Assembly: GCF_017051705.1 (NCBI RefSeq)
Contig: NZ_JAFIDJ010000002.1
Coordinates: 764,384 to 828,383, forward strand
DNA: 64,000 nucleotides
Direction of reading: 5' to 3'
DNA from: Algoriphagus lutimaris
GTDB taxonomy: Bacteria; Bacteroidota; Bacteroidia; Cytophagales; Cyclobacteriaceae
The notes beneath the pieces are model-generated. The model had not been told where the DNA came from. It searched no databases and saw only the letters and a program-made list of their open reading frames with translations. Position 1 is the first letter of the stretch; each line of letters opens with the position of its first letter. A program made the translations under genes and the position numbers. Shown piece after piece: positions 61,744-64,000 of this stretch.

Positions 61744-62298
61744 TTAATTTTCTCTTAGACCAGGTTTGATTTCCACTAATTCCACTTCAAAGACCAAAGG
61801 GGTATTTGGAGGTACTGGTCCCTGGCCATTTCTACCATAACCTAATTCAGAAGGCATGATGATGGTTGCCTTATCCCCAGTTTCCATTTGTCTAATTCCA
61901 AACTCAAAGGCAGTAAGAACAGAAAAGGAACCCACTCTAAATGAAAGTGGAGGATAATTATAATTGTCTCTATACAAGCCATTATCCTTGGCTACTTGTT
62001 CGATACTGGTATCAAACACTTTTCCACTCAAGAATTTACCTGTATAGTGAACAACTACTGTATCACCTACATAAACTGAATCTTTACTATTGGACAGCTC
62101 TTGCCAAATAATGTAATAGGCATTCGCCTGATCCTTGTATTCTTTGACATTGACTATGGAAGTAGTATCCAAATAAGCCTCAATCTCTGCTTTATCTTCT
62201 AAGAAAATAGCTTCTGAAGTCTCTTCAGTGTCAATACAAGATACAAGTGTAATGCTTCCTACAAGTAAGGAAAGAAATGAATACAGTTTAATTTTCAT
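61744..62298 (-). CDS. FKBP-type peptidyl-prolyl isomerase lipoprotein (second)
   Basis: Lipobox LVSC after the signal helix and one FKBP domain (VHYTGKFLSGKVFDTSIE, FGIRQMETGDKATIIMP, GYGRNGQGPVPPNTPLVF). Similar size to the third but with a different N-terminal spacer. It is 44 bp downstream of the first FKBP gene and in the same orientation, with no terminator between, so the three form one operon. Confidence 0.92.
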   Translation of the reverse strand: MKIKLYSFLSLLVGSITLVSCIDTEETSEAIFLEDKAEIEAYLDTTSIVNVKEYKDQANAYYIIWQELSNSKDSVYVGDTVVVHYTGKFLSGKVFDTSIEQVAKDNGLYRDNYNYPPLSFRVGSFSVLTAFEFGIRQMETGDKATIIMPSELGYGRNGQGPVPPNTPLVFEVELVEIKPGLREN

Positions 62299-62342
62299 TG
62301 TGTTGGTATAGTTTTAATTGTTTGTCCTAAGTCTTGGCGGAC

Positions 62343-63269
62343 TTATTTCTGAACATCTACTACCTCTACATCGAAGATTAGGATAGAATTAGGTCCAATC
62401 ATAGCTCCAGCTCCATTTTCACCATATGCCAATGGAGAAGGTATCAAGAACTTCCCTTTAGAACCTTTTTTCAACAATAACAATCCTTCATCCCATCCAG
62501 GAATTACCTGACCCATTCCTACATTGACAGGAAGTGGTTCGTAGGGTCTTTGAGGATTATAAACATCATTCTCCTTAGCTAATTCCTCTATAGAAGTATC
62601 AAATAAAGTCCCGTCCAACAGGTAACCAGCATAATTCACATTCATGGTAGTACCTGGAGTGACTGGCTCACCTGTTCCTTCTTCTTCGATCACATAATAT
62701 AGTCCGCTCTCAGTCTTATTCGCATTTAAACCCTTTTCCGCAACATATGCTTCAATAGTTTTTGCTTCTTCTACCAATAATTCCTTTGCTCTATCCGCTC
62801 TTTTTAGTTCTTCAGCTTCCATGGTTTGGTTGAAAAAAGCCTCAATTTCTAACTGATCCATGATTTCAAACGCACCTAATCTTACTTTTACTACATCATC
62901 CTCTTTCAAGAATGGAGGAAAATTCTCCCCAAAAATAATTTTGGCAGTAGATTCAAATGCGATGCTGTCTCCTTTTTTCAAGTTCAAGAAAATCTCATCC
63001 ATCCCATTGGTAGGAGTAATGGAATCATTAGCCATCAAATAGCCTGGAAATGGCTGGTCTGCTGTGGAATAAATGACAGAGTCATCTCCATTGGTAATTT
63101 CCAAGTTGTAAAGAAGAAAATCTCCATTAGGAGCCGTCTCATTTCCCTCAGAAACGTAGGCGTACTCAATTCCGTCTTTTTCGGTTACTTTTTTCTTTTG
63201 ACAAGAAGAAACTAGGGCTACCCCAAGCATCAAGACGATTAAAGCCAATAGGCTGTTGTTATTTTTCAT
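62343..63269 (-). CDS. FKBP-type peptidyl-prolyl isomerase lipoprotein, two-domain (GldI-like)
   Basis: The 308-aa lipoprotein has the lipobox LVSSC and two FKBP-like regions: a diverged N-terminal one (about 40-150, LNLKKGDSIAFESTAKIIFG) lacking several active-site aromatic residues, and a standard C-terminal one (about 200-308, MNVNYAGYLLDGTLFDTSIE and GWDEGLLLLKKGSKGKF). GldI, a gliding-motility FKBP lipoprotein, is often next to the nrnA-type gene in Bacteroidota, as here. Assignment to GldI is inferred from position and domain type. Confidence 0.85.
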   Translation of the reverse strand: MKNNNSLLALIVLMLGVALVSSCQKKKVTEKDGIEYAYVSEGNETAPNGDFLLYNLEITNGDDSVIYSTADQPFPGYLMANDSITPTNGMDEIFLNLKKGDSIAFESTAKIIFGENFPPFLKEDDVVKVRLGAFEIMDQLEIEAFFNQTMEAEELKRADRAKELLVEEAKTIEAYVAEKGLNANKTESGLYYVIEEEGTGEPVTPGTTMNVNYAGYLLDGTLFDTSIEELAKENDVYNPQRPYEPLPVNVGMGQVIPGWDEGLLLLKKGSKGKFLIPSPLAYGENGAGAMIGPNSILIFDVEVVDVQK

Positions 63270-63316
63270 AAAGATTAAGTGAATTTTCTAAGTAAAGTGT
63301 GGTGATAAAATCGGGC

Positions 63317-64000
63317 TTAATTTGCTCCAACAGGTTCAACAGGGAAAAGCGAATCCTGATTTTCTTCTACTAATTTTTCAAATCTTTCTACAGTTTCTTT
63401 TAGTCCCAAATTTGACTTACCTCCAGAAGCATTTTTATGTCCACCTCCATTGAAATATTGAGCAGCAAATTTATTTACTGATACTTCACTGGATGATCTG
63501 AAAGAGATCTTGATGCCATCTTCACGCTCTGAGAATAAAGCGGCCAATTTTATGCCATCCAAAGATAAAGCATAATTAACCAATCCTTCTGTATCTCCAG
63601 TCTGGCTTTGATATTTTTTAAGATCTTTTTTGCTGATGGCAAAATAAGCAGTATGTAGATCTTCTCGGACCACCAATCTTCTGCTGATGGCAAATCCGAT
63701 AAATTTCAACCTGTTGACTGAATTGGAATCATAAATCCAATTGGCAATCTGGGAACTATTCGCTCCCAAATCCAATAACTCTGCCACTACCAAATGTACG
63801 TTTTTAGTAGTATTAGGATGTCTAAAACCTCCCGTATCAGTCATGATCCCTGCATAAAGACATTCTGCAATATCCTTATCGATCAAGGACTTGTCTCCTA
63901 GTTCATCGATCAACTCAAAAACCAGTTCACAGGTAGCTGCGGCCTGAGTACTTGAGTATTCAAAATCTGCGAAATCTTCAGGATCCTGATGATGGTCAAT
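63317..64000 (-). CDS. nrnA: Oligoribonuclease / pAp-phosphatase NrnA (DHH family, partial)
   Basis: The gene runs off the right edge; its last 227 codons are visible. The DHH motif IDHHQDP lies at the edge, and the C-terminal DHHA1 signature FNGGGHKNASGGK is intact. NrnA degrades short RNA oligonucleotides and 3'-phosphoadenosine 5'-phosphate. The three FKBP lipoprotein genes follow in the same direction. The N-terminus and start are outside the window. Confidence 0.93.
   Translation of the reverse strand: MDHHQDPEDFADFEYSSTQAAATCELVFELIDELGDKSLIDKDIAECLYAGIMTDTGGFRHPNTTKNVHLVVAELLDLGANSSQIANWIYDSNSVNRLKFIGFAISRRLVVREDLHTAYFAISKKDLKKYQSQTGDTEGLVNYALSLDGIKLAALFSEREDGIKISFRSSSEVSVNKFAAQYFNGGGHKNASGGKSNLGLKETVERFEKLVEENQDSLFPVEPVGAN

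Overview
The window looks like chromosomal DNA of a Bacteroidota bacterium, most likely a marine or aquatic member of the Cytophagales (Algoriphagus/Cyclobacteriaceae-like). This is inferred from the mutY-ssb-gldE order, two TonB-dependent receptors with carboxypeptidase-D-like N-termini, LytS/LytTR two-component genes, FKBP lipoproteins beside nrnA, TAnnTTTG-type -7 promoter elements and the AT-rich composition. No insertion sequence, prophage, integrase or CRISPR array is visible. One tRNA, tRNA-Gly(CCC), is present.

Layout. 1-6.6 kb: an edge-truncated kinase-like/ATPase protein, uvrA, tRNA-Gly and a sulfur-handling operon (MBL-rhodanese plus a small rhodanese). 6.8-19.5 kb: mainly exported hydrolases (M14 peptidase, Tat-type carboxylesterase, CE15-like esterase, sulfatase, second M14 peptidase) with a cytoplasmic glucan-phosphorylase-like gene and an AsmA-like membrane protein. 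19.5-22.1 kb: a minus-strand YceI-porin-YceI operon. 22.6-28.6 kb: TonB receptor, secreted protein, LytS-type kinase, LytTR regulator and a membrane protein. 28.6-34.6 kb: RNase G, a 29-residue basic microprotein, a TPR protein and HU, then divergent mutY, ssb and gldE. 35-43 kb: gltBD, a Spy-like protein and NDH-2. 43-48.4 kb: yebC, yjjX, a secreted unknown, an M28 peptidase and a ClC channel. 48.4-48.9 kb: a non-coding block with clustered DnaA boxes. 48.9-64 kb: mtgA, methyltransferase, MaoC hydratase, serine hydrolase, TonB receptor, superoxide dismutase, tadA, two phosphate-transporter-like genes, deoC with a saccharopine-dehydrogenase-like gene, a small methyltransferase, three FKBP lipoproteins and the edge-truncated nrnA.

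Most notable points. (a) A near-perfect LytTR-type direct repeat lies just upstream of the promoter of the operon that encodes a LytTR regulator. (b) The edge kinase has lost all three catalytic kinase residues but keeps an intact P-loop ATPase. (c) The glucan-phosphorylase homologue has Thr where the PLP-binding Lys should be. (d) Four DnaA boxes cluster within 158 bp of non-coding DNA. (e) A 29-aa ribosome-type basic protein gene sits between rng and a TPR gene. (f) An intrinsic terminator with no gene in front of it suggests a small RNA upstream of the receptor operon. All functional statements are from reading the sequence; no database search was run.
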